DNA from: Bacteroidaceae bacterium
Lineage (GTDB): Bacteria > Bacteroidota > Bacteroidia > Bacteroidales > Bacteroidaceae
Direction of reading: 5' to 3'
Length of the DNA: 38,908 nt
Assembly: GCA_017651245.1 (NCBI GenBank)
Contig: JAGCDQ010000023.1
Location: forward strand, 1 to 38,908
This document shows, in pieces, positions 26,641-35,370 of this stretch. The notes beneath the pieces are model-generated. The model worked only from the letters and a program-made list of their open reading frames with translations, was not told the DNA's origin and made no database searches. Every line of letters starts with the position of its first letter. Positions within the stretch are counted from its first letter, which is position 1. Position numbers and translations under genes: made by a program.

Positions 26641-28966
26641 ATCGTGGGTTTATTTGAAATTGGCGTGGCGTTGGTATGCCAACCAATACAGAGGCAAGTG
26701 GTATCAGAAAACAGTGACTCCCATCGCCTCATTCTTCGTTCTTGTTTTTCTTTATCTGGGTGCTGTGGATGTGAACTTCCTCGGCCTCTTTGGCGTGTCG
26801 CCAACGATGGATGTGATACAGAATCCAGTCACCAACGACGCTTCTTTCGTGTATAGCGCCGATAGTGTGTTGATTGGCAAGTATTTCAACGAAAACCGTT
26901 CTCCAGTGAAGTTCGACGAGATTTCTCCTTATGTGATTGATGCCTTGATTTCCACAGAGGACGAGCGTTTCTATCAGCATCATGGTATTGACTACCAAGG
27001 ACTCTTTGCTGCAATGAAGGACGTCGTAAAGGGAAATCCTCGTGGTGCCAGCACCATCACCCAGCAGTTGGTGAAGAACCTTTTCAAAATACGTTCCCAA
27101 TACACGACGGGCTTGTTGGGCAAGGTGCCAGGATTGGGCATCTTGGTGATGAAGTCGAAGGAATGGATTACAGCCATCAAGATTGAGAACATGTATAGCA
27201 AGAAGGACATCCTCACGCTCTATCTCAACACCGTCGATTTTGGCAGTAATTCCTTTGGCATCAAGACGGCTGCCAAGACTTATTTCAAGACTACGCCTCA
27301 GAACTTGACCGCTGAGCAGGCTGCCGTCCTCGTAGGGCTCCTGAAAGCCACCACCACCTACAACCCCAAGGTCAACCCCAAAAACAGCCTTGAGCGTCGA
27401 AATGTGGTGCTCAACAATATGTACACCCACAATATGTTGACCCGTCGCGAATTGGATTCCCTGACGCAAATACCCATCAACCTGAACTACACCGTTGAGA
27501 AGTCTTACGATGGAGGTGCGCTCTATTTCCGTGAAGCCATCAAGGACTATTTGGAAGAGTGGTGTCAGGCAAACAACATGGATTTGTATTCTGATGGACT
27601 CAAAATCTATACGACACTTGACACTCGTCTCCAGCGATATGCTGAACAGGCTGTGCAGAAGCAGATGCGTCAGATTCAGCAACGTTTCAACAGTCATTGG
27701 GGCAGTCAGTCACCTTGGCGTGATGAACGTGGGCAGGAGATTCCCAACTTCATCGAGGATATTGCCGTCCGAAGCGATTACTACAAGATTCTGGCAAAGA
27801 AGTTTGACAATAATGCAGACTCCATCAACTACTACATGAACCTGCCTCACAAGGTGAAGGTCTTTGATTACAACAAGCCTGACCACTTGGTGGAGAAGGA
27901 GATGAGCACGATGGACTCCATCCGTTATATGGTCAAGTTCATGCATTGTGGTTTTGTGGCGATGGAGCCCCAGACGAGCTATGTGCGTGCTTGGGTGGGT
28001 GATGTCGATTTCAACAGTTGGAAGTACGACAAGGTGACCTCGATGCGTCAGCCTGGTTCCACTTTCAAGCTTTTTGTCTATGCCTCAGCTTTTGAGAATG
28101 ACGACAACATCACCCCCACCACACGTTATCGTGACCAACTTATTTCCTTGCAAGTGCCCGATGCACAAGACCCTCAGCGACTCGTGACTTGGACGCCTCA
28201 CAACTCTGGTGGCTACTGTACTGGGGCGAATATGCCGCTGAAGTCAGCCTTTGCACAATCGGTCAACACGATTGCTGTTCGATTGGGACAGGATACAGGC
28301 ATTGATAATGTGGTGGATATCGCCCATAAGATGGGTATCCAGAGCAAGCTTGATGCCACACCTTCCTTGGCATTGGGTTCTTCCGATGTGAATCTTTTGG
28401 AACTGGTCGATGCTTACTGCACAGCCATGAATGACGGTAAGCAACGCAAGCCCATTCTTGTCACCAAGATATTGGATCGTAATGGAGAGGTTGTCTATGA
28501 TTGCGAACGTGATGAACCTGCTCCTAAAGCTGCAATGCGCTACAAGACCGCCTTCTACCTCCAACGACTGCTTCGTGCTGGTATGCAGGAGCCAGGAGGC
28601 ACCACACAGGCTCTTTGGGAGTATATCCATTGCTACGACACAGAGCTGGGAGGCAAGACGGGTACTTCTTCCAACCATTCCGACGCTTGGTTCGTAGGGT
28701 GTTCACCCAACCTCGTGGGAGGTGCTTGGGTAGGTGGTGAATATCGTTGCATCCACTTCCGTACCAGTGCCCTCGGACAAGGTAGTCGTACAGCCCTTCC
28801 CGTCTTTGGTTATTTCATCGACAAGGTGCTGGCTGACAAGAATTTCCCACAGTATCATGCGAAGTATCCTGAGGCGAAGGAGGATATTCCTCGCAACACC
28901 TACATAGGTCCTTCCGTCTATGTGTCACCAAAAAAACAGTCAGCTCCCGAAGAAGAGGGGAACTGA
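26621..28966 (+). CDS. Class A penicillin-binding protein (PBP1A-type)
   Basis: The protein has 781 aa. It has a cytoplasmic N-terminus, then a membrane span at about 32-48. The GT51 transglycosylase domain carries [14 protein letters not shown] (E113 catalytic) and [15 protein letters not shown]. The transpeptidase domain has STFK (S480), SVN (547-549) and KTGT (from 679). It polymerises and cross-links peptidoglycan. It starts within miaA. Its last codons, on the opposite strand, form the stem of the terminator for the converging operon. Confidence 0.95.
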   Translation: MKSLLHKSWVYLKLAWRWYANQYRGKWYQKTVTPIASFFVLVFLYLGAVDVNFLGLFGVSPTMDVIQNPVTNDASFVYSADSVLIGKYFNENRSPVKFDEISPYVIDALISTEDERFYQHHGIDYQGLFAAMKDVVKGNPRGASTITQQLVKNLFKIRSQYTTGLLGKVPGLGILVMKSKEWITAIKIENMYSKKDILTLYLNTVDFGSNSFGIKTAAKTYFKTTPQNLTAEQAAVLVGLLKATTTYNPKVNPKNSLERRNVVLNNMYTHNMLTRRELDSLTQIPINLNYTVEKSYDGGALYFREAIKDYLEEWCQANNMDLYSDGLKIYTTLDTRLQRYAEQAVQKQMRQIQQRFNSHWGSQSPWRDERGQEIPNFIEDIAVRSDYYKILAKKFDNNADSINYYMNLPHKVKVFDYNKPDHLVEKEMSTMDSIRYMVKFMHCGFVAMEPQTSYVRAWVGDVDFNSWKYDKVTSMRQPGSTFKLFVYASAFENDDNITPTTRYRDQLISLQVPDAQDPQRLVTWTPHNSGGYCTGANMPLKSAFAQSVNTIAVRLGQDTGIDNVVDIAHKMGIQSKLDATPSLALGSSDVNLLELVDAYCTAMNDGKQRKPILVTKILDRNGEVVYDCERDEPAPKAAMRYKTAFYLQRLLRAGMQEPGGTTQALWEYIHCYDTELGGKTGTSSNHSDAWFVGCSPNLVGGAWVGGEYRCIHFRTSALGQGSRTALPVFGYFIDKVLADKNFPQYHAKYPEAKEDIPRNTYIGPSVYVSPKKQSAPEEEGN

Positions 28967-28969
28967 CTG
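28930..28969 (-). terminator. Intrinsic terminator for the phoH-to-lipoprotein operon
   Basis: On the minus strand CAGTCAG, then a short internal loop and CCCC/GGGG pairs, pairs with CTGACTG (28937-28943 with 28963-28969). Seven T follow. The stem lies 24 nt past the lipoprotein stop and overlaps the last codons of the PBP gene on the plus strand, so PBP codons double as terminator. Confidence 0.75.
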
Positions 28970-28992
28970 CGTTAGCTTGTTTCTTAAAAAGA

Positions 28993-29799
28993 TTACTTGG
29001 TGAGGTTCTGGATGAACTGCCACTCGCTTTCGTAACCCTTCACTTTCAGGTAGGTCTGGTCAACCACCACATACTCTGAGAGTCCCTGACGGTTTGCACC
29101 CTTGTGCCAGTCGTAGGTGTAGCCAAGACGCGTCCAAGGCAGTGGGCTGTCATCTTCGAAGGCAGCAGATACGTTGTAGCGGAACCACTCACGGAAGTTG
29201 GTATCACCCACCTTATAGTTCTCGTCTGCCCATGCTGGGAACTCAATGCCAGCAGTTGTGGTGTCGATGCTTGGGTCAGATGCAGGACGGAAGATACCAT
29301 TCACGTCAGCATAGAACTGCACCATGATGTTGTACGTGCAATCTGGGCTCAGGCCGTACATCTGCAACATACGCATATGAGCGGCAGCACTGTCAAGACC
29401 TACGAACGCATCTTTCTTGCTGAGCCATTCGCCTGGGATGGTCACCCAAGTACCCATCTCGCGGTCAATCTGGTACACGCCTTCCTGACCGAAGAACTTC
29501 TGCAGGCGACTGCTGTCCACGAGGGTCACGAGCAGCACCATATCCTTGCCGTCAATGGTTTCCCATTCCTCGTTGGGAGTACCCTTCTTGATAGGCATGA
29601 GGTTTTCACCCATCTTGCTCTCGTCGAGGTCACGAGCATCTTCAATAGCTGCCTTGAGGTCAGCGTCCAATGCTTCCATGTCCTCATACCAAGGAATAGA
29701 ATCAGTTACTGTTTCAGTGACTTTCTTGTCAAATTTTGCCACACATGCCGTCATGGTCAATACACATGCCACGATGGCGAAATAAAAAATCTTCTTCAT
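28993..29799 (-). CDS. Probable lipoprotein of unknown function
   Basis: The protein has 268 aa. The N-terminus MKKIFYFAIVACVLTMTAC ends in a lipobox-like MTAC, so the mature protein would start at C19 and be lipid-anchored. No domain was recognised. The middle has DLDESKMGENLMPIKKG and VLLVTLVDSSRL, and the C-terminus has an aromatic cluster (DWHKG, YVVVDQTYLKVKG). It is the last of three exported proteins of unknown role downstream of aroE and is followed by a strong terminator. Confidence 0.75.
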   Translation of the reverse strand: MKKIFYFAIVACVLTMTACVAKFDKKVTETVTDSIPWYEDMEALDADLKAAIEDARDLDESKMGENLMPIKKGTPNEEWETIDGKDMVLLVTLVDSSRLQKFFGQEGVYQIDREMGTWVTIPGEWLSKKDAFVGLDSAAAHMRMLQMYGLSPDCTYNIMVQFYADVNGIFRPASDPSIDTTTAGIEFPAWADENYKVGDTNFREWFRYNVSAAFEDDSPLPWTRLGYTYDWHKGANRQGLSEYVVVDQTYLKVKGYESEWQFIQNLTK

Positions 29800-29838
29800 A
29801 ATTGAATTGGATAAGTTTTATAATTGAATAAATAGTAA

Positions 29839-30483
29839 TTAAAGTTCGTGATCTCCTAATTTTTCCAAAGGCTGCTTGGGCAGTTTGCTCCAAGTCTCCT
29901 TCTTCTTGCCCTCCTCGAATGCGTTGTCTTTGATGGTCTGACGCCTCCAAGTCAGGTAATTCTCGCTCACAGTGGTCATCTCGCCTGTGTTGCGCATCAT
30001 TTCCCTGTCTTCTTGGCCAATCAGGAAGAAGTCACCGTTCTGATAGCGATAGGTGTACTTGGTTTGGCTGGTGCCGTAAGAGCCTGCACTGGCAAAGAAA
30101 TCTCTGCCGATGTTGAGAGCCCCCTTCTCTGTGATGCTGACGTCAACATCGATGCTGCTCCATTCGTCGTCGGCAGGGAACAGTTCCTTGTATTGCTTCC
30201 AAAGCTGGAAACCACCCGCTGCCTGACCAAAGTAGATGGCGATGATATATTTGTTGAAGTTGTACACGTAGCCGTCGTCACGGGTCATCATGTTCTCCTT
30301 GAAGTTGGGCTTGGTCAGCACTACCAAGTCTTTGATGCCGTCCTTGTTCAGGTCGCCCTCTGCCTCTTGGTGCTCCCAGCCTTCAGGCACGATCTGCTCC
30401 ACAGATGTCCCTTGCTGCTTCAATGTCTGCGCATTCATGCCCAGGGCACACAGACAGGAAAAGATAAAAATAAGTTTTTTCAT
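29839..30483 (-). CDS. Exported protein with an FG-GAP-like calcium-loop motif
   Basis: The start at 30483 gives 214 aa (MKKLIFIFSCLCALGMNAQT), a signal peptide cut before Q20. A nine-codon longer start would spoil it. The motif DLNKDGIKDLVVLTKPN looks like an FG-GAP/VCBS calcium-binding loop. The rest (AIYFGQAAGGFQLW, YRYQNGDFFLIGQED) resembles beta-propeller-like secreted proteins of Bacteroidetes. It begins 1 nt after the previous stop, so it is translationally linked to the YARHG protein. Confidence 0.72.
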   Translation of the reverse strand: MKKLIFIFSCLCALGMNAQTLKQQGTSVEQIVPEGWEHQEAEGDLNKDGIKDLVVLTKPNFKENMMTRDDGYVYNFNKYIIAIYFGQAAGGFQLWKQYKELFPADDEWSSIDVDVSITEKGALNIGRDFFASAGSYGTSQTKYTYRYQNGDFFLIGQEDREMMRNTGEMTTVSENYLTWRRQTIKDNAFEEGKKKETWSKLPKQPLEKLGDHEL

Positions 30484-30484
30484 A

Positions 30485-31444
30485 TTAGGGTTCTTTTTGA
30501 AACACGTCATGATTTGGATTCTCCTCCTCTGCCTTGATCAGCTCCACGTTCAACTGTTCGATGAAGGAAAGTTTCACTTTGTCGTTCGAGGCAGCAGGCT
30601 TGTACCAAGGTTCCTCGCCAAAATAGTCCTGCAAGTCCTTCGACTGGAAACGATAGCCTTTTCTTGCCAGGATGGCGTTGCGCATGATGCGGAGGGTGGA
30701 TTTCTTGTACCCGCGGTAATGCTGGCTGGTCAAGAGCGTTCTGTTGGCGTAGTCAAAGCGTCCCACGTTGGGGTTGTTTTCCTTCAGCGTGTATTCCACA
30801 GAGCCTCGTTCCCATTCATAGAGATAATCTCCATTCTCATTGATTTCGTAGAGGTGGATGCCTTCGAGCGTGGGAATCACCTCCCAAGTGCCGTCCAGAA
30901 CGGTGCCGCTGTCTTTAATATGGATGTAGCCAGTCACTCTTCCATTGAAGACCACCACCTCGTATGGAGCCACCACATGATTCACGACGATCGCCTTTTC
31001 GCCCCACACCAAGTCCTCACCACTACCACCTTCTGGGAAGAAATAGGTGCCCATGAGCTGCTCCTTCCATCTGTCGATGGTGATTCGCTCATAGCTCTTT
31101 CCTGCATCAGCCACATTCTCCAGAATCTTACGCAACTGATTCTTGTTGTCGTAAAAGGCGAGGACGTCTACACCTTCTTTCTTGATTTGCTTGGCAGTCG
31201 TCACGTCACGATAATCGTAGTCGGCGTCAGTAAAGCGGTAGGTGTTAGCCTTGCCAGCCACAGGAATCATGATGAACGAACGTTCTTCGCCTTCGTCCAT
31301 CCCACTCATGACGAACTGACCGTCTTCGGTTTCCTCTGCGAAGTACTCAATGGTGCCGTTGTACCAACAGCCTCCTACAAGCTGTGCTTGCACGCCACCA
31401 ATGGCGCACAGCGACAATGTAATGGTTGATAAGAGTTTCTTCAT
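30485..31444 (-). CDS. Exported YARHG-domain protein
   Basis: The start at 31444 (MKKLLSTITLSLCAIGGVQA, cut before Q) gives 319 aa. A longer in-frame start would add 20 residues and hide the signal peptide. The C-terminal region contains a YARHG-type domain (MRNAILARKGYRFQSKDLQ then YFGEEPWYKP), a small extracellular or envelope domain of unknown ligand. The N-terminal half is a beta-rich region with repeated Gly-Tyr/Trp strands. It is the first of three exported proteins with unknown role in this operon. Confidence 0.77.
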   Translation of the reverse strand: MKKLLSTITLSLCAIGGVQAQLVGGCWYNGTIEYFAEETEDGQFVMSGMDEGEERSFIMIPVAGKANTYRFTDADYDYRDVTTAKQIKKEGVDVLAFYDNKNQLRKILENVADAGKSYERITIDRWKEQLMGTYFFPEGGSGEDLVWGEKAIVVNHVVAPYEVVVFNGRVTGYIHIKDSGTVLDGTWEVIPTLEGIHLYEINENGDYLYEWERGSVEYTLKENNPNVGRFDYANRTLLTSQHYRGYKKSTLRIMRNAILARKGYRFQSKDLQDYFGEEPWYKPAASNDKVKLSFIEQLNVELIKAEEENPNHDVFQKEP

Positions 31445-31489
31445 ATAGGTTTCGTTTTTAATGGTAGGTAAAAGTATCGTCAACTCGTC

Positions 31490-31538
31490 ATTCTCAATTC
31501 TCAATTTTCAACTTTCAATTTTCAATTTTCAATTCTCA
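31490..31538. repeat. Heptanucleotide-period array at the aroE 3' end
   Basis: Seven 7-nt units lie on the plus strand: ATTCTCA twice, ATTTTCA, ACTTTCA, ATTTTCA twice and ATTCTCA. The aroE stop (31536-31538) lies in the last unit. Confidence 0.88.
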
Positions 31539-32291
31539 ATTCCCCCAAAACTCCCACGAGGCAATCGCTTGCAAGTGCAGCATTTCGAGTCCGTTCTTCA
31601 CCGTTGCCCCCTGTGCTGCTCCTTTTTTCATGAAGAGCGTTTCGAGCGGATTATACACGAGGTCATACAGGAGGTTGTTCTCGTTCATCGCTTCGTAGGG
31701 CAGGGCAGGGCACTCATCCACATGGGGAAACATTCCCACAGGGGAACAGTTCACAATCACCTCGTATTCCTTCAGCACATCAGCCGTCACGTCCTCGTAG
31801 GTGATCATTCCTTCACGGGCAGAACGGCTCACGAACAGCGTTTCCAATCCCAGCTTCTTCTCCAATCCGTAACGTATCGCCTTCGAAGCACCTCCTGTGC
31901 CCAAGATGAGGGCTTTCTTGTGATGAGGCTTCAACAAGGGCTTGATGCTCTCCACAAAGCCAATCACATCACTATTGTATCCCACAAGCCGCACATCGCG
32001 ACAGCCCTCCCCCTTTGGGGGTCGGGGGGCTATTACATTCACAGCTCCAATTGCCTTTGCCTCCTCGCTGATGTCGTCCAGATACTGCATCACCTGCTGC
32101 TTGTAGGGAATCGTCACGTTCAGTCCTCTCAACTCAGGATGGTTCTTGATGACTTCAGGAAACTCCTCAATGCTGGGAATCTCAAAGTTCAGGTACTGCG
32201 CATCAATCCCTTCCTTCTCGAATTTCTCTGTGAAGAACTTGCGAGAGAAGGAATGTCCTAATGGATAGCCGATGAGTCCGTAGGTGGTCAT
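31536..32291 (-). CDS. aroE: Shikimate dehydrogenase, with a short palindrome-derived insert
   Basis: The protein has 251 aa. GYPLGHSFSRKFF opens the substrate domain, NVTIPYKQQV carries the catalytic Lys (K64), and the NADP-binding region is ILGTGGASKAI. Near the C-terminus is GLEMLHLQA. It reduces 3-dehydroshikimate. Residues 88-96 (APRPPKGEG), between AVNVI and the GYN segment of the substrate site, are encoded by a GC-rich inverted repeat at 32004-32030. Typical AroE proteins have a short variable loop there, so activity is likely kept. The C-terminal end runs into a 7-nt array. Confidence 0.93.
   Translation of the reverse strand: MTTYGLIGYPLGHSFSRKFFTEKFEKEGIDAQYLNFEIPSIEEFPEVIKNHPELRGLNVTIPYKQQVMQYLDDISEEAKAIGAVNVIAPRPPKGEGCRDVRLVGYNSDVIGFVESIKPLLKPHHKKALILGTGGASKAIRYGLEKKLGLETLFVSRSAREGMITYEDVTADVLKEYEVIVNCSPVGMFPHVDECPALPYEAMNENNLLYDLVYNPLETLFMKKGAAQGATVKNGLEMLHLQAIASWEFWGN
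32004..32030. repeat. GC-rich palindromic element inside aroE
   Basis: CCCCC (32009-32013), TTT, then GGGGG (32017-32021) form the core. Further complementary CCC/GGG pairs lie outside it. The 27 nt equal nine codons. On the minus strand it aligns with the element in ubiE (shared blocks CCCGACC and GGGGAGGG). Confidence 0.8.
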
Positions 32292-32295
32292 GATA

Positions 32296-32330
32296 GGTTT
32301 GAGTTTTGAGGTTTGAGATTTGAGTTTTGA
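32296..32330. repeat. Heptanucleotide-period array between ubiE and aroE
   Basis: Five 7-nt units lie on the plus strand: GGTTTGA, GTTTTGA, GGTTTGA, GATTTGA and GTTTTGA. They fill most of the 42-nt gap. Confidence 0.85.
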
Positions 32331-32333
32331 AGT

Positions 32334-33092
32334 TTATTTTTGGGCTGTGTAGAGGATGCACATGCCGAAGGCGAGGCGTTTGTAGTTCACGTGGTGGAAT
32401 CCTGCCTGTTGGATGATGCCCTGCATGCGTTCTGCTTGGGGCACGGCATCCATCGTCTCAGGTAGGTAGGAATAGGCGGTGTTGTCCTTCGAGAGGAGCT
32501 TTCCCAGCGTCGGCATCACACACTTCTTGTAGAGCCAGAAGAGTTGCTTCATGGGGAAGGATACAGGGGCGCAGAGGTCAATCACGGAGAGGTGTCCGTT
32601 TTCGTTCAGCACACGATGCATCTCCTGCAGGCACTCGTCAAGGTTCTGGAAGTTTCTCAAGGCAAAGGCTGAGATGACGGCATCGAACGCATTGTCGGCA
32701 AAGGACATCTTCGCACAATCCTCTTTCTGAAAAGTGATGCGGTCAGCAAGTCCCAGTTTCTCCACCTTCTCCCTGCCAATCGCCATCATGCCCTCGCTGA
32801 TGTCGATGCCCACCACTTTCTGGGCCTTCAGCTTTTGTGCAGCAAGGATAGCGAAGTCGCCAGTGCCAGTGGCAATGTCGAGAACGGCTCCCTCCCGACC
32901 TCCCCCAAGCGGGGAGGGAAAGAAAGGTTGCAGATAGCCGATGGCGTTGTTCCTCCAGATTTTGTCCACGCCAAAACTGAGGGTGTGGTTCAGGGTGTCG
33001 TAAGAGTGGGCGATGTTGTCAAACATCTGCTCCACTTGCTCACGTTTGGTCCCCTCCTCGCCGTAAGGCTTGATCTGCTCCTGTTCGTACAT
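32334..33092 (-). CDS. ubiE: Demethylmenaquinone methyltransferase (UbiE/MenG), with a palindrome-derived insert
   Basis: The protein has 252 aa. The SAM-binding motif I is VLDIATGTGDFAIL, then VVGIDISEGMM, and the family signatures MFDNIAHSYDTLNHTLSFG and SAFALRNFQNLDECL are present. It makes menaquinone, the likely respiratory quinone in Bacteroidales. Residues 58-68 (FPSPLGGGREG), just before motif I, are encoded by a GC-rich palindromic element at 32890-32919 and have no counterpart in the usual family sequence as I know it. The start overlaps the purC stop (TAATG). Confidence 0.93.
   Translation of the reverse strand: MYEQEQIKPYGEEGTKREQVEQMFDNIAHSYDTLNHTLSFGVDKIWRNNAIGYLQPFFPSPLGGGREGAVLDIATGTGDFAILAAQKLKAQKVVGIDISEGMMAIGREKVEKLGLADRITFQKEDCAKMSFADNAFDAVISAFALRNFQNLDECLQEMHRVLNENGHLSVIDLCAPVSFPMKQLFWLYKKCVMPTLGKLLSKDNTAYSYLPETMDAVPQAERMQGIIQQAGFHHVNYKRLAFGMCILYTAQK
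32890..32919. repeat. GC-rich palindromic element inside ubiE
   Basis: CCTCCCC and GGGGAGG (32899-32905 and 32911-32917) form a perfect 7-bp stem. The preceding CCCTCCCGA block aligns with the minus strand of the aroE element, so the two copies are inserted in opposite directions relative to the coding strand. Confidence 0.8.
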
Positions 33093-34039
33093 TATTTGCT
33101 TGCCAAATAGGCGTTCACGTTCTTTTCGATACGCTTGGCGATATCTTCATTACCTTCAGCCTTCACGAACTTCTCGCCGATGATGTGCTCATACAGTTCG
33201 ATGTAGCGTTCGCTCACAGATTCAGCATACTCGTCTGTGATTTCAGGCATCACTTGTCCTGGCTGGTTCATGAAGTTGTTGTCGATGAGCCACTGGCGCA
33301 CGAACTCCTTCGAGAGCTGCTTCTGAGGCTCACCCTTGGCAAACTTCTCCTCGTAGCCCTCTGCATAGAAGTAGCGGCTGGAGTCAGGAGTGTGCACCTC
33401 GTCAATCAGGTACACCTTGCCGTCACGCTTGCCAAACTCATACTTCGTGTCCACAAGAATCAGTCCCTTCTCTGCGGCAATCTTGGTGCCGAGGTCGAAG
33501 AGGGCACGGGTATATTTCTCCATCACCTCATAGTCTTCCTTGCTCACCAGACCCTGCGCAATGATTTCCTCCTTTGAGATGTTCTCGTCGTGACCTTCGT
33601 CAGCCTTGGTGGTAGGGGTGATGATAGGCTCTGGGAACTTCTGGTTCTCCTTCATGCCCTCAGGCAGCGTGATGCCACACAGCGTGCGGTTGCCAGCCTT
33701 GTACTCTCTCCAGGCAGAACCTGTCAGGTAGCCGCGGATAATCATCTCCACACGGAAACCCTCACACTTCAAGCCCACCGTCACCATCGGGTCGGGAGTC
33801 GCCAGTTTCCAGTTAGGCACGATGTCAGCGCTGGCATCGAGGAACTTCGCTGCAATCTGGTTGAGCACCTGACCCTTGAATGGGATGCCCTTGGGCAGCA
33901 CCACGTCGAAGGCAGAGATGCGGTCAGTGGCAACCATCACCATCAGGTCGTCGTTGATGTTATACACGTCACGGACTTTTCCGTGATACACTTCCTTCTG
34001 TCCTGGGAAGTTGAAATCAGTTCTTGTCAAAGAGTTCAT
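33092..34039 (-). CDS. purC: SAICAR synthase (phosphoribosylaminoimidazole-succinocarboxamide synthase)
   Basis: The protein has 315 aa and is of the longer PurC type. It has [40 protein letters not shown] and the catalytic-region segment [28 protein letters not shown] (read with gaps in the family pattern). It makes SAICAR in purine synthesis, complementing purM elsewhere in the window. It overlaps ubiE by 1 nt and follows phoH by 32 nt. Confidence 0.95.
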   Translation of the reverse strand: MNSLTRTDFNFPGQKEVYHGKVRDVYNINDDLMVMVATDRISAFDVVLPKGIPFKGQVLNQIAAKFLDASADIVPNWKLATPDPMVTVGLKCEGFRVEMIIRGYLTGSAWREYKAGNRTLCGITLPEGMKENQKFPEPIITPTTKADEGHDENISKEEIIAQGLVSKEDYEVMEKYTRALFDLGTKIAAEKGLILVDTKYEFGKRDGKVYLIDEVHTPDSSRYFYAEGYEEKFAKGEPQKQLSKEFVRQWLIDNNFMNQPGQVMPEITDEYAESVSERYIELYEHIIGEKFVKAEGNEDIAKRIEKNVNAYLASK

Positions 34040-34071
34040 AATTATAGTTACAATTTTACGATATACAATTT

Positions 34072-35058
34072 CTATTTATTTTTTTCTTCCCTGTTCTCAT
34101 TGAAAAGGGGATACTTCATCTCGCTCTCATACTGGTGGTACGCATTCACGATTCTCGTCACCAGCTTGTGGCGCACGATGTCCCTTTCGTCCATCTCCAC
34201 AAACGCGATGCCCTTCACCTCCTTCAGCACCTCCTTCGCCTCCTTCAAGCCGCTTTTCACGTTGCGAGGCAGGTCAATCTGCGTCAGGTCGCCCGTGATG
34301 ATCATCTTCGTGTTCTGTCCCATACGCGTGAGGAACATCTTGATTTGCTGCGTGGTCGTGTTCTGAGCCTCGTCCAGAATCACCACTGCATCGTTCAGCG
34401 TGCGACCTCTCATGAAAGCGAGTGGGGCAATCTGAATCACGTTCTGCTCCATGTACTCAGAGAGCTTCTGGGCAGGAATCATGTCCTGCAAGGCATCATA
34501 CAGCGGTTGCAGATACGGGTCAATCTTCTCCCTCATGTCGCCAGGCAGGAAACCCAGTTTCTCGCCAGCTTCCACAGCAGGGCGGCACAGGATAATCTTG
34601 CGAATCTCCTTGTTCTTCAAGGCACGCACAGCCAGTGCAATCGACACATAGGTCTTACCCGAACCCGCAGGACCGATAGCGAAAAGCATGTCATTCTCGT
34701 AGTAGGCATTCACCAGCGTCTTTTGGTTCTCCGAACGGGGACCAATCGGCTTGCCCGTGATGCTGTAGCAGATGGCAGTGCCGTCAGCCATATGCCCCGA
34801 CGGGTGTTCACCCCTCACAATCTGCAAGATCACCTCCTCGTTCAGCGAGTTGTACTTCGCGCAATGCTCCTGCATCTTGGCGATATGCTCCTCAAACACA
34901 CACATCTCCTCCTCGTCGCCCATCACCTTCACGATATTGCCACGAGCCACGATGCGCAACTTGGGATAGAGCGCCTTAATCATCTGCAAATGGACATTGT
35001 TCACCCCATAGAACGTCACGAGGTCGATGTCCTCCAAAACTATATGCTTTTCAATCAT
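34072..35058 (-). CDS. phoH: PhoH family ATPase
   Basis: The protein has 328 aa. The N-terminal KH-like region is at 1-75. The Walker A motif is GPAGSGKT (129-136), and Walker B is [11 protein letters not shown]. Between them are [19 protein letters not shown] and the family block [13 protein letters not shown]. PhoH proteins are P-loop ATPases linked to RNA metabolism; the exact substrate is unsettled. It is the first gene of the minus-strand unit phoH-purC-ubiE-aroE plus three exported proteins. The -7 box TACCTTTG lies just upstream of the ATG. Confidence 0.94.
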   Translation of the reverse strand: MIEKHIVLEDIDLVTFYGVNNVHLQMIKALYPKLRIVARGNIVKVMGDEEEMCVFEEHIAKMQEHCAKYNSLNEEVILQIVRGEHPSGHMADGTAICYSITGKPIGPRSENQKTLVNAYYENDMLFAIGPAGSGKTYVSIALAVRALKNKEIRKIILCRPAVEAGEKLGFLPGDMREKIDPYLQPLYDALQDMIPAQKLSEYMEQNVIQIAPLAFMRGRTLNDAVVILDEAQNTTTQQIKMFLTRMGQNTKMIITGDLTQIDLPRNVKSGLKEAKEVLKEVKGIAFVEMDERDIVRHKLVTRIVNAYHQYESEMKYPLFNENREEKNK

Positions 35059-35062
35059 GGTA

Positions 35063-35070
35063 CAAAGGTA
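35063..35070 (-). promoter_or_regulatory. -7 box of the phoH operon promoter
   Basis: TACCTTTG on the minus strand is a perfect TAnnTTTG box that ends 4 nt upstream of the phoH ATG. The phoH mRNA would be leaderless or nearly so. No TTTG lies at a standard -33 distance; the closest is a TTTT 17 nt upstream. Confidence 0.5.
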
Positions 35071-35176
35071 CGAAAAAGTTAGGAGTTAAAAGTGAGTAGG
35101 GAAGAGTTTTCTTTTCCGAATGGAAAAAAATTAATGGATAAAGGTGAGAAAACAAAAAAATGAATCAATAAATGAG

Positions 35177-35212
35177 AAAAAAATAGAAGCCCATTCTCAT
35201 GAACAGGCTTCC
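35177..35212 (-). terminator. Hairpin terminator of the orphan minus-strand unit
   Basis: GAAGCC (35186-35191) and GGCTTC (35206-35211) pair, with an inner TTC/GAA mini-stem. On the minus strand the hairpin is followed by TA and seven T. It lies about 230 nt downstream of the promoter at 35442-35473 and shields phoH from it. Confidence 0.6.
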
Positions 35213-35313
35213 TTCGTTTTCGTTTAGTGGTTAGCGAACATCCCGCATGGCTAAACCTCTTATCGTATCTTTAGCACGCTTGGCTCGCCAAGAACCTTCA
35301 GCTCGGCGGAGCC

Positions 35314-35341
35314 AAACCTCAAATCTCAAATCTCAAACCTT
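35314..35341. repeat. Heptanucleotide-period array in the 35-kb island
   Basis: Four 7-nt units lie on the plus strand: AAACCTC, AAATCTC twice and AAACCTT. It lies inside the proposed short minus-strand transcript. Confidence 0.85.
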
Positions 35342-35346
35342 CAAAT

Positions 35347-35370
35347 GGTACGTTGGTACGCTGGTACGTT
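35347..35370. repeat. Three tandem octamers
   Basis: GGTACGTT, GGTACGCT and GGTACGTT follow each other directly. The array overlaps the end of the 18-codon ORF on the minus strand. Confidence 0.85.

Noticed and set aside
30290-31429. 379-codon open frame antisense to the two exported proteins
   Set aside because: Both opposite-strand genes have clean signal peptides and tight operon spacing. This frame has neither.
34135-35082. 315-codon open frame antisense to phoH
   Set aside because: PhoH on the other strand has intact Walker motifs. The antisense frame is a compositional shadow.
35314-35370. CRISPR-like appearance of short repeats
   Set aside because: Units are 7-8 nt and directly tandem with no unique spacers, and no cas genes are in the window.
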